Source: Acidimicrobiia bacterium (GTDB taxonomy: Bacteria > Actinomycetota > Acidimicrobiia > Acidimicrobiales > JAHEJN01). Taken from it: a stretch of 42,804 nt of DNA. A program made the position numbers and the translations under genes. The stretch lies in assembly GCA_029861625.1 (NCBI GenBank), contig JAOTZB010000003.1, forward strand, positions 1-42,804, written 5' to 3'. Numbering within the stretch: position 1 is the first letter of the stretch; each line of letters starts with the position of its first letter. Positions 16,142 through 24,567 of this stretch are shown in pieces. The notes under the pieces were generated by a model, which was not told where the DNA came from, made no database searches, and was given only the letters and a program-made list of their open reading frames with translations.

Positions 16142-17347
16142 ATGTTGACTCGTAGATGGCTGACCTTGTTCGCCGTCATCGCCACGTTCGGTCTGCTCGC
16201 TGCAGCCTGCGGTAGCGATGACGACGGCGATGAACCAGCAGCCAGTGACGACACCGCAGAAGCCGACGAAGCCGATGCAGCCGACGAAGCCGATGCAGCC
16301 GACGAAGCCGACGAAGCCGACGAAGCCGACGAAGCCGACGAAGCCGACGCAGGCGACGAAGCCGACGAAGGCGACGAGACCGTCGAGCTGACCCAGGACG
16401 GAGGCCGACTCCAGGCCGTCCGCGATCGCGGCAGCCTCATCTGTGGTGGCAACGACACGCTTCCGGGCTTCGGCTTCGTCGACGACGCCGGTGACTTCTC
16501 CGGCTTCGACATCGACTTCTGTCGAGTGGTGGCAGCAGGCGTCCTCGGCGATGCCGATGCTGTCGAGTTCGTGCCGCTCACCGCAGAGGCCCGCTTCACG
16601 GCCCTCCAGTCGGGCGAGATCGACGTGCTGATCCGCAACACCACCTGGACTGCGACCCGCGACGGCCAGGAAGGCGCGAACTTCTTGTTCACGACCTTCT
16701 TCGACGGCCAGGGCGTGATGGTCCCGGCGGCGACAGGCTTCACGACCCTCGAGGACCTCGCCGATGCGAACATCTGCGTGCTGTCGGGTACCACGACCGA
16801 GCTGAACCTCACCGCGGTGTTCAATGCGCGCGGCATCCCGTTCAACCCGGTCGTGTTCGAGGACAACACCCAGCTCCGCCCGGCCTATGAAGAGGGCCAG
16901 TGCGAAGGCTGGACCTCTGACGCCTCGCAGCTGGCGGCCTTCAAGGCCACCATCGAGGGAGAGGGCGGCGAAGACCAGTTCATCATGGCCGAGATCATCT
17001 CGAAGGAGCCGCTCGGTCCCGTCGTCGCCGATGGCGACACGGAGTGGGCACAGGCCGTCGAGTGGTCGGTCATGGCGCCGGTGCAGGCCTGGGAGTTCGG
17101 GCTCGACTCGGGAACCATCGGCAGCTACGACGGTGATGACCCGAACATCTTGAACTTCATCGGTACCGATGGATTCGATCCGGGTCTCGGCCTTCCGCCC
17201 GATTTCGCGGTGACCATCGTGTCGTCGGTCGGGAACTACGAGGAGATCTACAACGCCAACATCGTCCCGATCGGTCTGTCGCTCGCCGGCTCGCCGAACG
17301 ACCTGTGGACGAATGGCGGCCTCATGTACGTCCCGCCGTATCGCTAG
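16142..17347 (+). CDS. Amino-acid ABC transporter substrate-binding lipoprotein (AapJ-like)
   Basis: A 401-residue lipoprotein. The signal MLTRRWLTLFAVIATFGLLA ends in a lipobox with Cys23 (LLAAACGSDD). Residues 41-79 are an acidic Ala-Asp-Glu repeat linker. From residue 85 on it is a family-3 periplasmic binding domain: LQAVRDRGSLICGGNDTLPG, FDIDFCRVVAAGV, VEFVPLTAEARFTALQSGEI and DVLIRNTTWTATRD. The RNTTWT motif and the extended C-terminal half are those of the general L-amino-acid receptor AapJ, longer than ordinary binding proteins. The ATG at 16142 has a GGAGGGG ribosome site; an ATG 12 bases upstream is less well placed. A strong hairpin separates it from the permease genes, which would favour excess binding protein. 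Confidence 0.93.
   Translation: MLTRRWLTLFAVIATFGLLAAACGSDDDGDEPAASDDTAEADEADAADEADAADEADEADEADEADEADAGDEADEGDETVELTQDGGRLQAVRDRGSLICGGNDTLPGFGFVDDAGDFSGFDIDFCRVVAAGVLGDADAVEFVPLTAEARFTALQSGEIDVLIRNTTWTATRDGQEGANFLFTTFFDGQGVMVPAATGFTTLEDLADANICVLSGTTTELNLTAVFNARGIPFNPVVFEDNTQLRPAYEEGQCEGWTSDASQLAAFKATIEGEGGEDQFIMAEIISKEPLGPVVADGDTEWAQAVEWSVMAPVQAWEFGLDSGTIGSYDGDDPNILNFIGTDGFDPGLGLPPDFAVTIVSSVGNYEEIYNANIVPIGLSLAGSPNDLWTNGGLMYVPPYR
16262..16378 (+). repeat. GCCGACGAA 9-bp tandem repeat coding an acidic linker
   Basis: About 13 units of 9 bases (GCCGACGAA and variants GCCGATGCA, GACGCAGGC) encode Ala-Asp-Glu and Ala-Asp-Ala triplets in residues 41-79 of the binding lipoprotein. The first units alternate as 18-base pairs, the later ones are nearly identical. 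Because units are multiples of three, gain or loss would keep frame and change only linker length. Confidence 0.9.
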
Positions 17348-17372
17348 GAACCGCACGATCAGTTGAGCTGAT

Positions 17373-17403
17373 GGGGCGGTCTCGGATGCACCGAGACCGC
17401 CCC
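17373..17403 (+). terminator. Strong intercistronic hairpin after the binding-protein gene
   Basis: A perfect 13-bp stem (GGGGCGGTCTCGG with its exact complement) and a 5-base ATGCA loop start 26 bases after the stop codon. No U-tract follows, as is common in high-GC actinobacteria. It may end most transcripts after the receptor gene or protect that message from 3' decay. Confidence 0.8.
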
Positions 17404-17427
17404 GTCGCTCGTTCGGGGAACGTGCCG

Positions 17428-17457
17428 TTGGTCACATTCGGCCCGGTCGGCTAGCTT
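17428..17457 (+). promoter_or_regulatory. Possible promoter of the permease genes
   Basis: TTGGTC (17428-17433) and TAGCTT (17452-17457) are 18 bases apart, downstream of the hairpin and 43 bases before the GTG of the first permease. It would let the permeases and ATPase be transcribed separately from the receptor. Confidence 0.4.
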
Positions 17458-17500
17458 CTGGCCGCTCCCGTTCCCGCCTCACCCGTCACCAAAGGCTGCC

Positions 17501-19165
17501 GTGACAATCACCGAGTCGACCCAATCGCCAGAGGCTCCGCCGGCCGAGCCCACACCGCGGACGCTGTCGTATCGGCTCCTGGCCCGCATCACCGACGTCG
17601 CGCTCGACGTCGTTGCCGCGGCAGCCACGATCTTCACGATGGGCCTGGTACAGGTAGTCGGACTGTTGACCGGCGTCTCGGCCATCGAGACCTTCGGCGC
17701 CGACGCTCGGTTGCCCCTCACCATCGCCGCAGTGATCGCGTTCCACTTCTACAACAACGCCTATCTCGTCTCTCGCCGCGGCGCGTCGCTCGCCAAGGGC
17801 GAGCTCGGCCTCGCCATCGACAGGAACGAGGCGCTCCCGTCGTTGCCGACCGCGTTGATCCGCGAGGTCGTCTCGATCATTCCGATCAGCTGGTTCGTGG
17901 TCTTCACGAATCGGGAGCGACACTCGCTCGGCGACATGGCAGCTGCCACGGCCGTCGTCAGCCGCGATGCCATCCCCGCTCCCGGGGTTCTGCGCGACGT
18001 CAGGGCACTCAAGCAGATCGGGCAGATCGTCGCGGTCGCGGCGGTCAGCGCGATCGGCTACTGGCTCATCAACAACCTGCTCACGAATCTCGACGAGCAG
18101 GGCATCGGGGTCAGCTTCGATTTCTTGAGCCAGCCGACGAACTTCCAGGTTCCGTTCGATCCCGGCTTCGACCCTCGCAGCCCGGTCCGCAACATGGTCT
18201 GGGTCGGCGTCAAGAACACATTGATCGCCGCGTCGGTGGGCATCCTCATCGCCGTGGTCCTCGGCACGATCATCGGTATCGCCCGCCTGTCCACCAACTG
18301 GCTGGTGGCCAAGCTGGCCACCATCTACGTCGAGGTCTTCCGCAACATCCCGCCGCTCATCATCATCATCTTCTTCGGCGCCGCGGTGTTCACGAACGGG
18401 CCGTTCCCGATCCTGAGCGGCACGAGCTCGCCGAACATCGTCCAGGTGCCCGGGAGCGATTCGGCCCTGCTCATCGTGTCCAACACGGTGGTCGGCATCC
18501 CGTCGTTCTCCAGCGACGGCCCGATCCTGCTCTTCTGGCTCATCGCCCTCGCTGCACTCGCCCTTGCCGTCGGGGTGTGGAGGTGGCGGACCCGGATCAA
18601 CATCGCGACCGGTGACCCGCACCATCGAGTGCTGTGGTCGTTCGGCGTGTTCACGGGCATCACGGTCATCGCGTTCATCGCGCTCCAGGCGCCCTACGTC
18701 TGGTCGTTCCCGGCGGTGGCCGAGAGCGGTCGCAGGATCGACGGCGGCTTCGTGGCGAACTTCGGGTGGATATCGGTCACCCTCGCGCTCGGTCTCTACA
18801 CCGCGAGCCACATCGCCGAGATCATCCGCGGGTCGATCCTCGCCGTCCACTTGGGCCAGAACGAGGCCGCCAACGCGCTCGCTCTCTCGAACTTCCAGCG
18901 TTATCGCTTCGTGATCCTTCCCCAGGCCATGCGCACCGCCATCCCACCCACGATCAACCAGTTCCTCAACCTCACCAAGAACACCTCACTCGGCATCGCC
19001 GTTGCGTACGCCGAGATCACGGCGCTCACGAAGTCGTCGATCGGCAACGGCCGACCCGCGGTGCCCTCACTCGTTGTTCTGGTCGGTATCTACCTCGTGT
19101 TCTCGATCGTCATCTCGACGATCCTGAATCGCGTGAACAAGAAGTTCCAGCTGGTGGGGCGGTGA
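17501..19165 (+). CDS. RDD domain fused to AapQ-like ABC permease
   Basis: A 554-residue membrane protein. Residues about 22-155 match an RDD domain: RLLARITDVALDVV with the first Arg and Asp, then SRRGASLAKGELGLAIDRN, LIREVVSIIP and NRERHSLGDMAAATAVV with the closing Asp145. From about residue 215 it is an AapQ/GlnP-type permease: NMVWVGVKNTLIAASVGILI, FRNIPPLIIIIFFGAAVF, and the EAA loop with EAANALALSNFQRYRFVILP. AapQ pairs with AapM to import a broad range of L-amino acids. The RDD part adds about three helices and is not a usual piece of ABC importers. The GTG start is set by the AAAGGCTGCC just upstream. The gene ends 4 bases before the next permease. Confidence 0.92.
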   Translation: MTITESTQSPEAPPAEPTPRTLSYRLLARITDVALDVVAAAATIFTMGLVQVVGLLTGVSAIETFGADARLPLTIAAVIAFHFYNNAYLVSRRGASLAKGELGLAIDRNEALPSLPTALIREVVSIIPISWFVVFTNRERHSLGDMAAATAVVSRDAIPAPGVLRDVRALKQIGQIVAVAAVSAIGYWLINNLLTNLDEQGIGVSFDFLSQPTNFQVPFDPGFDPRSPVRNMVWVGVKNTLIAASVGILIAVVLGTIIGIARLSTNWLVAKLATIYVEVFRNIPPLIIIIFFGAAVFTNGPFPILSGTSSPNIVQVPGSDSALLIVSNTVVGIPSFSSDGPILLFWLIALAALALAVGVWRWRTRINIATGDPHHRVLWSFGVFTGITVIAFIALQAPYVWSFPAVAESGRRIDGGFVANFGWISVTLALGLYTASHIAEIIRGSILAVHLGQNEAANALALSNFQRYRFVILPQAMRTAIPPTINQFLNLTKNTSLGIAVAYAEITALTKSSIGNGRPAVPSLVVLVGIYLVFSIVISTILNRVNKKFQLVGR

Positions 19166-19169
19166 TGTC

Positions 19170-20756
19170 ATGAGCGATCAGTGGAGCTTCCCGGCAGCCC
19201 CCACCGAGGGGCAGCGCGAGATCAAGGAAGCGCTCGCGAGGGCCCCTGAGGCCAAGAAGCTCCCGCCCCGACAGTGGCTGAAGAAGAACCTCTTCAACAA
19301 CTGGTTCAACGCGGTGCTCACCATCGTGTTGGGTGCGGTGAGCGCGTACCTCCTGTTCCGTACCGTGCGGTTCGTCTTCTTCACCGGCCGATGGGAACCC
19401 GTGCGCGAGAACCTCGAGCTGTTCATGATCGGACAGTTCCCTCGCGACGAACGCTGGCGCATCGTGGGCCAGGTGCTGTTGATCGCAGGCGCCATCGGCG
19501 CGGCGATCGGAGCCCTGCGGGGCGCCTCCATCGACCGCGCCCACGACACCGGCGAACCGAGGGTGGTCGAGAGCTGGCGCACCTACTTTGCGAGCTACTG
19601 GGCCGTCGGATTGTTCGTCGCCGTCATGCTCTCGGCTTTCGTGCGTTCGGCCGGCCCCTGGATCGTCGCCATCTGCTGTCTCGCCCTGGCAGTCATCGGC
19701 TACCTGATCACCGGGTTCCTGCCCACCCGGCTCAGCATCCTCCGTTGGACGATCGCGGCGGTTCCGGCGGTCATCTCCTTCCAGCTCCTGTCGGGCTTCA
19801 GCGGCTGGGCATGGTTCTTCATGACGGTCGCCCTCGCACCCTTGGTGCGCTCAGAGGTCGGGCGCCTGTTGACCGACACCAGTGCGTCGTTGAGCTGGGT
19901 GCTCGCAGCCGTCGGCGCCGCGGTCGGCCTGTACTCGTTCGCCGTCGGCGGCCTCGGGATCTTCAGCTTCGTCTTCACCCTGTTCGGCCTCTACGGCCTG
20001 TTCCAGATGATCTCGGGCGACCGCATCGACGCGGGTCGAACCGGCGCCACGATGGTGTTGGGCCTCGTGGTCTTCCTCGTCTACTCGGCGATCGGTCTCG
20101 ACGGCATCGACTGGACCGACTGGGGCGGGTTCCACATCAGCCTCGTGGCCACCGTCGCCGCCATCGTCCTGGCATTCCCACTGGGGATGTTGTTGGCCCT
20201 CGGTCGTCGATCGAGTCTTCCCGCCGTCCGGGTGATGTCGGTCGCGTACATCGAGTTCTTCCGGGGTGCGCCACTCATCACATTCTTGTTGTCGGCGCAG
20301 TTCTTCCTCGGGTTCTTCCTCGGCTCCGACACTCAGCTGTCGCTCATCACGCGTGCCATCGCGGCGATCACGCTCTTCAGCGCCGCCTATGTGGCCGAGA
20401 TCATCCGGGGTGGGCTCCAAGCGGTCCCGCCGGGGCAGATCGAAGCCGGACAAGCCATGGGGCTCTCGCAACCGAAGATCATGCGGCTCATCGTGATGCC
20501 CCAGGCACTGCGGGCCGTGATCCCGGCGATGGTCGGCCAGTTCATCTCGCTGTTCAAGGACACGACCCTGCTGAGCATCATCGCGATCAACGAACTGCTG
20601 GGCGTCCGCGAGCTCGTGCACGCCCAGGCCGATTTCCGTGGCTTCGGAATCGGCGAGACCCTCGTATTCGTGGCTTTCGGCTTCTGGGCCGTGGCCTTTA
20701 CCATGTCAAGAGAGAGCCAGCGGCTCGAGCGCAGATTGGGAGTTGGCGAACGATGA
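19170..20756 (+). CDS. AapM-like amino-acid ABC permease
   Basis: A 528-residue membrane protein. [20 protein letters not shown] near residue 38 is the AapM-type entry helix. A long polytopic middle (about residues 100-310) precedes the transporter core: [40 protein letters not shown], and the EAA loop with [20 protein letters not shown]. AapM proteins are already longer than GlnP-type permeases, and this one is longer still. The ATG is four bases after the upstream stop, and the stop overlaps the ATPase start (ATGA). It should form a heterodimer with the RDD-AapQ protein. Confidence 0.92.
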   Translation: MSDQWSFPAAPTEGQREIKEALARAPEAKKLPPRQWLKKNLFNNWFNAVLTIVLGAVSAYLLFRTVRFVFFTGRWEPVRENLELFMIGQFPRDERWRIVGQVLLIAGAIGAAIGALRGASIDRAHDTGEPRVVESWRTYFASYWAVGLFVAVMLSAFVRSAGPWIVAICCLALAVIGYLITGFLPTRLSILRWTIAAVPAVISFQLLSGFSGWAWFFMTVALAPLVRSEVGRLLTDTSASLSWVLAAVGAAVGLYSFAVGGLGIFSFVFTLFGLYGLFQMISGDRIDAGRTGATMVLGLVVFLVYSAIGLDGIDWTDWGGFHISLVATVAAIVLAFPLGMLLALGRRSSLPAVRVMSVAYIEFFRGAPLITFLLSAQFFLGFFLGSDTQLSLITRAIAAITLFSAAYVAEIIRGGLQAVPPGQIEAGQAMGLSQPKIMRLIVMPQALRAVIPAMVGQFISLFKDTTLLSIIAINELLGVRELVHAQADFRGFGIGETLVFVAFGFWAVAFTMSRESQRLERRLGVGER

Positions 20757-21532
20757 GCGACACCACCATGGTCCAGAGCGATGCGACCGACATCGGCCGC
20801 CGCGAGGTGATGATCGAGTTGGCCGGGGTCGACAAGTTCTTCGGTGACTTCCAGGCCCTCAGCGGCATCGACATGCTCGTCGGCAAACAAGAGGTGGTCG
20901 TGGTCATCGGCCCCTCCGGGTCGGGCAAGTCGACCCTGATCCGGTGCATCAACCGCCTCGAGGAACACGACGCGGGCCGCATCGTCGTCGACGGCGTCGA
21001 GCTGTCCGACGACATCCGCAACATCCAGGAGATCCGCCGGGAGACCGGCATGGTCTTCCAGTCGTTCAACCTGTTCCCTCATCTCACGGTGCTCGACAAC
21101 GTCACGCTGGCCCCACGTCAGGTCCGCAGGCTGCCGAAGGGCGAAGCCGAGGAGATGGGGATGCAGCTCCTCGAACACGTGAAGATCCCCGACCAGGCCC
21201 GCAAGTTCCCCGGCCAGTTGTCGGGTGGCCAGCAACAACGTGTCGCCATCGCCCGATCCCTCGCCATGAGCCCGAAGGTCATGCTGTTCGACGAGCCGAC
21301 ATCGGCCCTCGACCCCGAGATGATCAAGGAGGTCCTCGACACCATGAAGGACCTCGCCCACGGGGGCATGACGATGATCGTCGTGACCCACGAGATGGGC
21401 TTCGCCCGAGAGGTCGCCGATCGGGTCGTGTTCATGGCCGATGGTGAGATCGTCGAGGTCGGCACCCCGCAACACTTCTTCGAGAGCCCGACCGAAGAGC
21501 GCACGAAGCTCTTCCTCTCCCAGATCCTGTAG
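20753..21532 (+). CDS. AapP-like amino-acid ABC transporter ATPase
   Basis: A 259-residue cassette ATPase energising the transporter. Walker A is GPSGSGKS, the Q-loop is [18 protein letters not shown], the signature is [18 protein letters not shown], Walker B is [15 protein letters not shown], and the switch His is in VVTHEMGFA. These are characteristic of polar amino-acid uptake ATPases (GlnQ/AapP). The ATG overlaps the permease stop. A longer frame open through the permease gene in another phase is not coding. The SDR gene follows 14 bases later and may be cotranscribed. Confidence 0.95.
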   Translation: MSDTTMVQSDATDIGRREVMIELAGVDKFFGDFQALSGIDMLVGKQEVVVVIGPSGSGKSTLIRCINRLEEHDAGRIVVDGVELSDDIRNIQEIRRETGMVFQSFNLFPHLTVLDNVTLAPRQVRRLPKGEAEEMGMQLLEHVKIPDQARKFPGQLSGGQQQRVAIARSLAMSPKVMLFDEPTSALDPEMIKEVLDTMKDLAHGGMTMIVVTHEMGFAREVADRVVFMADGEIVEVGTPQHFFESPTEERTKLFLSQIL

Positions 21533-21546
21533 CCGCCGGTCGCGGG

Positions 21547-22335
21547 ATGACCATGGCTCGGCCCTCGACCGGTTCTCCTCGTTCGATCGCAGGAAGCACG
21601 GCACTCGTCACCGGCGCCGCCAGCGGCATGGGTCGGGCCACGGCCCTACTGTTCGCCGAGGAAGGAGCCAAGGTCGCGGTCACCGATGTCGACGGTGACA
21701 GTCTCGCGGAGGTCGTCGACGAGATCACGGCCGCCGGAGGCACCGCGATCGGCTGGATTCTCGACGTGCGTGACGGCGACGCTATCAAGCAGGTGGTCGA
21801 CGATGTCGCCGAACGCATGGACGGGCTGGACATCGTGGTCAACAACGCAGGCGTGTCGCTCGTGTCGTCGATCCAGGTCCCCGAGTTCGAGGACAACTGG
21901 GCCACCAGCATCGACGTGTTGCTCACGGCCCAGGCCCGGATCGTACGCGCCGCCCTGCACCACCTCCGCCGCAGCAAAGCGCCACGGATCGTCAACATCT
22001 CGTCGACCGAGGGGTTGGGCGCCACTCCTGGCATCTCGGGCTACACCGCGGCCAAACACGGCGTCATCGGACTGACGAAGTCGCTCGCAGTCGAGCTCGG
22101 ACGCGACGCGATCACCGTGAACGTCGTGTGCCCCGGCCCGATCAACACCGGCATGACCGCCGAGATCCCCGACGCCGACAAGCACGTGTTCGCCACGCGT
22201 CGAACGGCCCTGCGACGCTATGGCGAGCCCGAAGAGGTGGCCCACATGACGCTCAGTCTCTGTCTTCCGGCGGCATCGTTCATCACCGGGTCGGTCGTGG
22301 TCGTCGACGGCGGCTTGACGGCCCGCAACGCGTGA
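21547..22335 (+). CDS. Short-chain dehydrogenase/reductase
   Basis: A 262-residue classical SDR. The cofactor motif is TGAASGMGRA, the acidic residue after the second strand is in VAVTDVDGD (suggesting NAD preference), NNAG is at VVNNAGVSL, and the catalytic Tyr/Lys pair is YTAAKHGV, with serines in VNISSTEG. The substrate is unknown; the family is used widely for alcohols, steroids and fatty-acyl chains. It sits 14 bases after the transporter ATPase. Its stop overlaps the start of the next oxidoreductase (TGATG), so the two redox enzymes are likely coupled. Confidence 0.92.
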   Translation: MTMARPSTGSPRSIAGSTALVTGAASGMGRATALLFAEEGAKVAVTDVDGDSLAEVVDEITAAGGTAIGWILDVRDGDAIKQVVDDVAERMDGLDIVVNNAGVSLVSSIQVPEFEDNWATSIDVLLTAQARIVRAALHHLRRSKAPRIVNISSTEGLGATPGISGYTAAKHGVIGLTKSLAVELGRDAITVNVVCPGPINTGMTAEIPDADKHVFATRRTALRRYGEPEEVAHMTLSLCLPAASFITGSVVVVDGGLTARNA

Positions 22336-22802
22336 TGGCCGACAACTCCCCGGCCAGATCGTTCAAGACCCCGCCGCGGTGGATGATCCCGTGGATCTCG
22401 AGAGCGCACGTGCGGCTCTACCGACGCACCGACGGCAGAATCGGCGGCAAGCTCGCCGGGATGCGTGGCGTCCTCGTCACCACCACGGGCCGCCGATCCG
22501 GCCACGAGCACACCGTCTGTCTCCCGTACTTCTCCGACGACGGCGACCGCATCGTCGTGGCCAGCTTCGCCGGAGCGCCGACGCACCCGGCGTGGTACGT
22601 GAACATGCTCGCCGACCCCGCTGTCACAGTCCGAGAGCGCGCCCGATCCTTCCCGGCCCGGGCCGAGACCGTCATCGGAGACGACCGCGCCGGCGTGTGG
22701 GAGCGGCTGACCGACCGCTATCCCTGGTATCTCGACTACCAGTCCGGCACCGAGCGGGAGATCCCGCTCGTGCGGCTGGTCGAGGTCGGTGACGATCAAT
22801 AG
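22335..22802 (+). CDS. Deazaflavin-dependent (Ddn-like) oxidoreductase
   Basis: A 155-residue split-barrel protein of the Ddn/F420-dependent nitroreductase family. The family signature is GVLVTTTGRRSGHEHTVCLP, followed by DRIVVASFAGAPTHPAWYVN and the closing NMLADPAVTVRERARSFPA. Relatives in mycobacteria reduce nitro compounds or quinones with F420H2; cofactor use here is inferred from the family. The start overlaps the SDR stop. Its last 7 bases overlap the end of the convergent aldolase gene. Confidence 0.88.
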   Translation: MADNSPARSFKTPPRWMIPWISRAHVRLYRRTDGRIGGKLAGMRGVLVTTTGRRSGHEHTVCLPYFSDDGDRIVVASFAGAPTHPAWYVNMLADPAVTVRERARSFPARAETVIGDDRAGVWERLTDRYPWYLDYQSGTEREIPLVRLVEVGDDQ

Positions 22803-23734
22803 GCGCTGAGATCCCAGATCGAGGGGTCGACGATGTCGGTTCGAGCCGTCCACGGGGTCGCCTGGCTTCGTGCGATGACCGTGAGCTCGTCGAGGCGCGG
22901 GATCACCTCCCGTTCGACGACTGCCGCTCGCTCGTCGCTGTCGACGACGCCGCCCCAGATGGCCCGTCCGGCCATGAATCCGCTCGCGCCGGCACCGCAG
23001 GCCGCGGCGACCTGGTCTCGGAAGACCTCGTAGGACACACCCCACGACAGCACCGCCCACGGCACCGAGATCGCGGCGGTCACGTCTGCGCACGCCGCAT
23101 CCCAGCCGGCCCGGTCGTCGGTTGCAGCCGGGAACGGCATCTTGACGACGTCGGCGCCGAGTGCCGCCACTCGCTCGGCCGAGCCGAGACACACGCGCCG
23201 TCGGTCGGCGGCATCGGCGATGTCGTAGGGCACCGGCTCGACGAACAGCGCCAGATCGTGATCGTGACACTGGTCCACCACTCGTCGGATCAGTTCCTCC
23301 TGAGCAGCCGTCACCGCGCCGCCGTCGGGTCGGTACAGGACGAGCAGCTTCGCGGCGCTGGCGCCGCAACGTCCGGTCTTGGCCACCGACCAGCCGTCGA
23401 GCAGCTCGTTGCCGGTCACGCCGGGCCGACCCAGATACCCCTGGGCCTCCAACGCACACAGGAATCCGACGGACGGATCCAGCGAACCCGAGGCGATTGC
23501 GGGCACGACGCCGTATTCGGGGTCGAGCATGACGCCCGACGGACGATCGCCGACGGCTGCGAGCACATCGAGCTTGAACCGGGTGAGATCGGCTGCTGCC
23601 ACCCCGTCGGGATCGGCCGCGTCGAGCTCGACCCGGAGCGAGTCACGGTGATCGAGCGCGAGGATCGAGAATACGCCGTCGCGCGAGAGCTGCTGGAGGC
23701 CTCGGACCTTTCCCGGGCCGAGCGGGCCCGTCAC
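22796..23734 (-). CDS. LacD-like class I aldolase (probable sugar-phosphate aldolase)
   Basis: A 312-residue TIM-barrel aldolase. The N-terminus SILALDHRDSLRVEL and the later EYGVVPA, AAKLLVLYRP, LFVEPVPYD and GADVVKMPFP segments fit the LacD/tagatose-1,6-bisphosphate aldolase family. The lysine of VVKMPFP is the likely Schiff-base residue, and GASGFMAGRAIWGG closes the phosphate site. Following the iolB-like gene with a GTGA overlap, it may cleave 2-deoxy-5-keto-gluconate-6-phosphate, the job done by IolJ in inositol catabolism. Other LacD relatives cleave sulfofructose-phosphate or tagatose bisphosphate, so the substrate is inferred only. The other inositol genes (iolC, iolD, iolE, iolG) are absent here. 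Confidence 0.8.
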   Translation of the reverse strand: MTGPLGPGKVRGLQQLSRDGVFSILALDHRDSLRVELDAADPDGVAAADLTRFKLDVLAAVGDRPSGVMLDPEYGVVPAIASGSLDPSVGFLCALEAQGYLGRPGVTGNELLDGWSVAKTGRCGASAAKLLVLYRPDGGAVTAAQEELIRRVVDQCHDHDLALFVEPVPYDIADAADRRRVCLGSAERVAALGADVVKMPFPAATDDRAGWDAACADVTAAISVPWAVLSWGVSYEVFRDQVAAACGAGASGFMAGRAIWGGVVDSDERAAVVEREVIPRLDELTVIARSQATPWTARTDIVDPSIWDLSAY

Positions 23735-24567
23735 GGCTCAACGACCGGCAGCTCCCAGGCCCCTGCGTCCCAGTCGGCCTCGATCCACGTGTAGGACTGG
23801 TGAAAACACGGCGGCGTGACCCGCTCACCGTCGACCAGCTCGCCCGCCAGGTAGTTCAGGAAGAACAGGTGGGAGCCGGGCGCGGCATTGCTCGAGTGGT
23901 ACCCCTTGGTGACCAACACGACGTCCCCGTCGGCAGCCGTGAAGGACTCATCGAAGGGCTCGTCGACGCGCCAGTTGCGATGCATCGCGAACCCGTCGGC
24001 GGGGTCGGTTCGGAAGTAGTACGTCTCCTCGAGGTACGGGGAGCCGTCGTAGCCGTCGTGGCAGTGTGGAGGCCATCCCGACCACGAGCCGCGCGGCACG
24101 TACACCTCGTACAGGATCAGTCGCTCGGCCGGTAACGGCGGAGCGAGGATGTGGTTCACCTGGCGGCGGGCCGCGCCGCCACCGCGAACCTCGGAACGCA
24201 TCTCGGCGGGTGTGAACAGACGCACGGGGTATCTACCGTCGGCCGGGGCGCTGCCGATCGCGAGCTCGGACGCTTCGTGCGCCACCAGCTCGACCCGTGG
24301 GCCCGGCGGAACGTACAACACGTCGGGCATCTGCTCGAAAACGCTGGTACGACCGAGTCGATGGTCGACGCCGTCGACGGTCGCGGTGACCGAGCCCGAC
24401 AGCGGCACGACCGCCGCCTCCTCACCTGGTCGGGCCAGTGCGTACGATTCGCCCGTCGCGAGACCGACGACCGAGAAGCTGAGGTACTCCCACCCCGCGC
24501 TCGCGGGCGTCACCGCCACCTGCTCGACCGAGCTGCGGTCGGGTGTCAGCTGGTGTGGGCCGCTCAT
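23731..24567 (-). CDS. iolB: IolB-like 5-deoxy-glucuronate isomerase
   Basis: A 278-residue bicupin. The diagnostic metal-site segment is PPHCHDGYDGSPYLEETYYF, with His and Glu ligands. It is followed by AADGDVVLVTKGYHSSNAAPG with another ligand His, and by FFLNYLAG. The N-terminal cupin has YVPPGPRVELVAH. IolB converts 5-deoxy-D-glucuronate to 5-keto-2-deoxy-gluconate in myo-inositol breakdown. The ATG overlaps the stop of the redoxin gene (ATGA) and the stop overlaps the aldolase GTG, so all three are translated as one unit. Without the other iol genes nearby the pathway is plausible but not proven. Confidence 0.87.
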   Translation of the reverse strand: MSGPHQLTPDRSSVEQVAVTPASAGWEYLSFSVVGLATGESYALARPGEEAAVVPLSGSVTATVDGVDHRLGRTSVFEQMPDVLYVPPGPRVELVAHEASELAIGSAPADGRYPVRLFTPAEMRSEVRGGGAARRQVNHILAPPLPAERLILYEVYVPRGSWSGWPPHCHDGYDGSPYLEETYYFRTDPADGFAMHRNWRVDEPFDESFTAADGDVVLVTKGYHSSNAAPGSHLFFLNYLAGELVDGERVTPPCFHQSYTWIEADWDAGAWELPVVEP

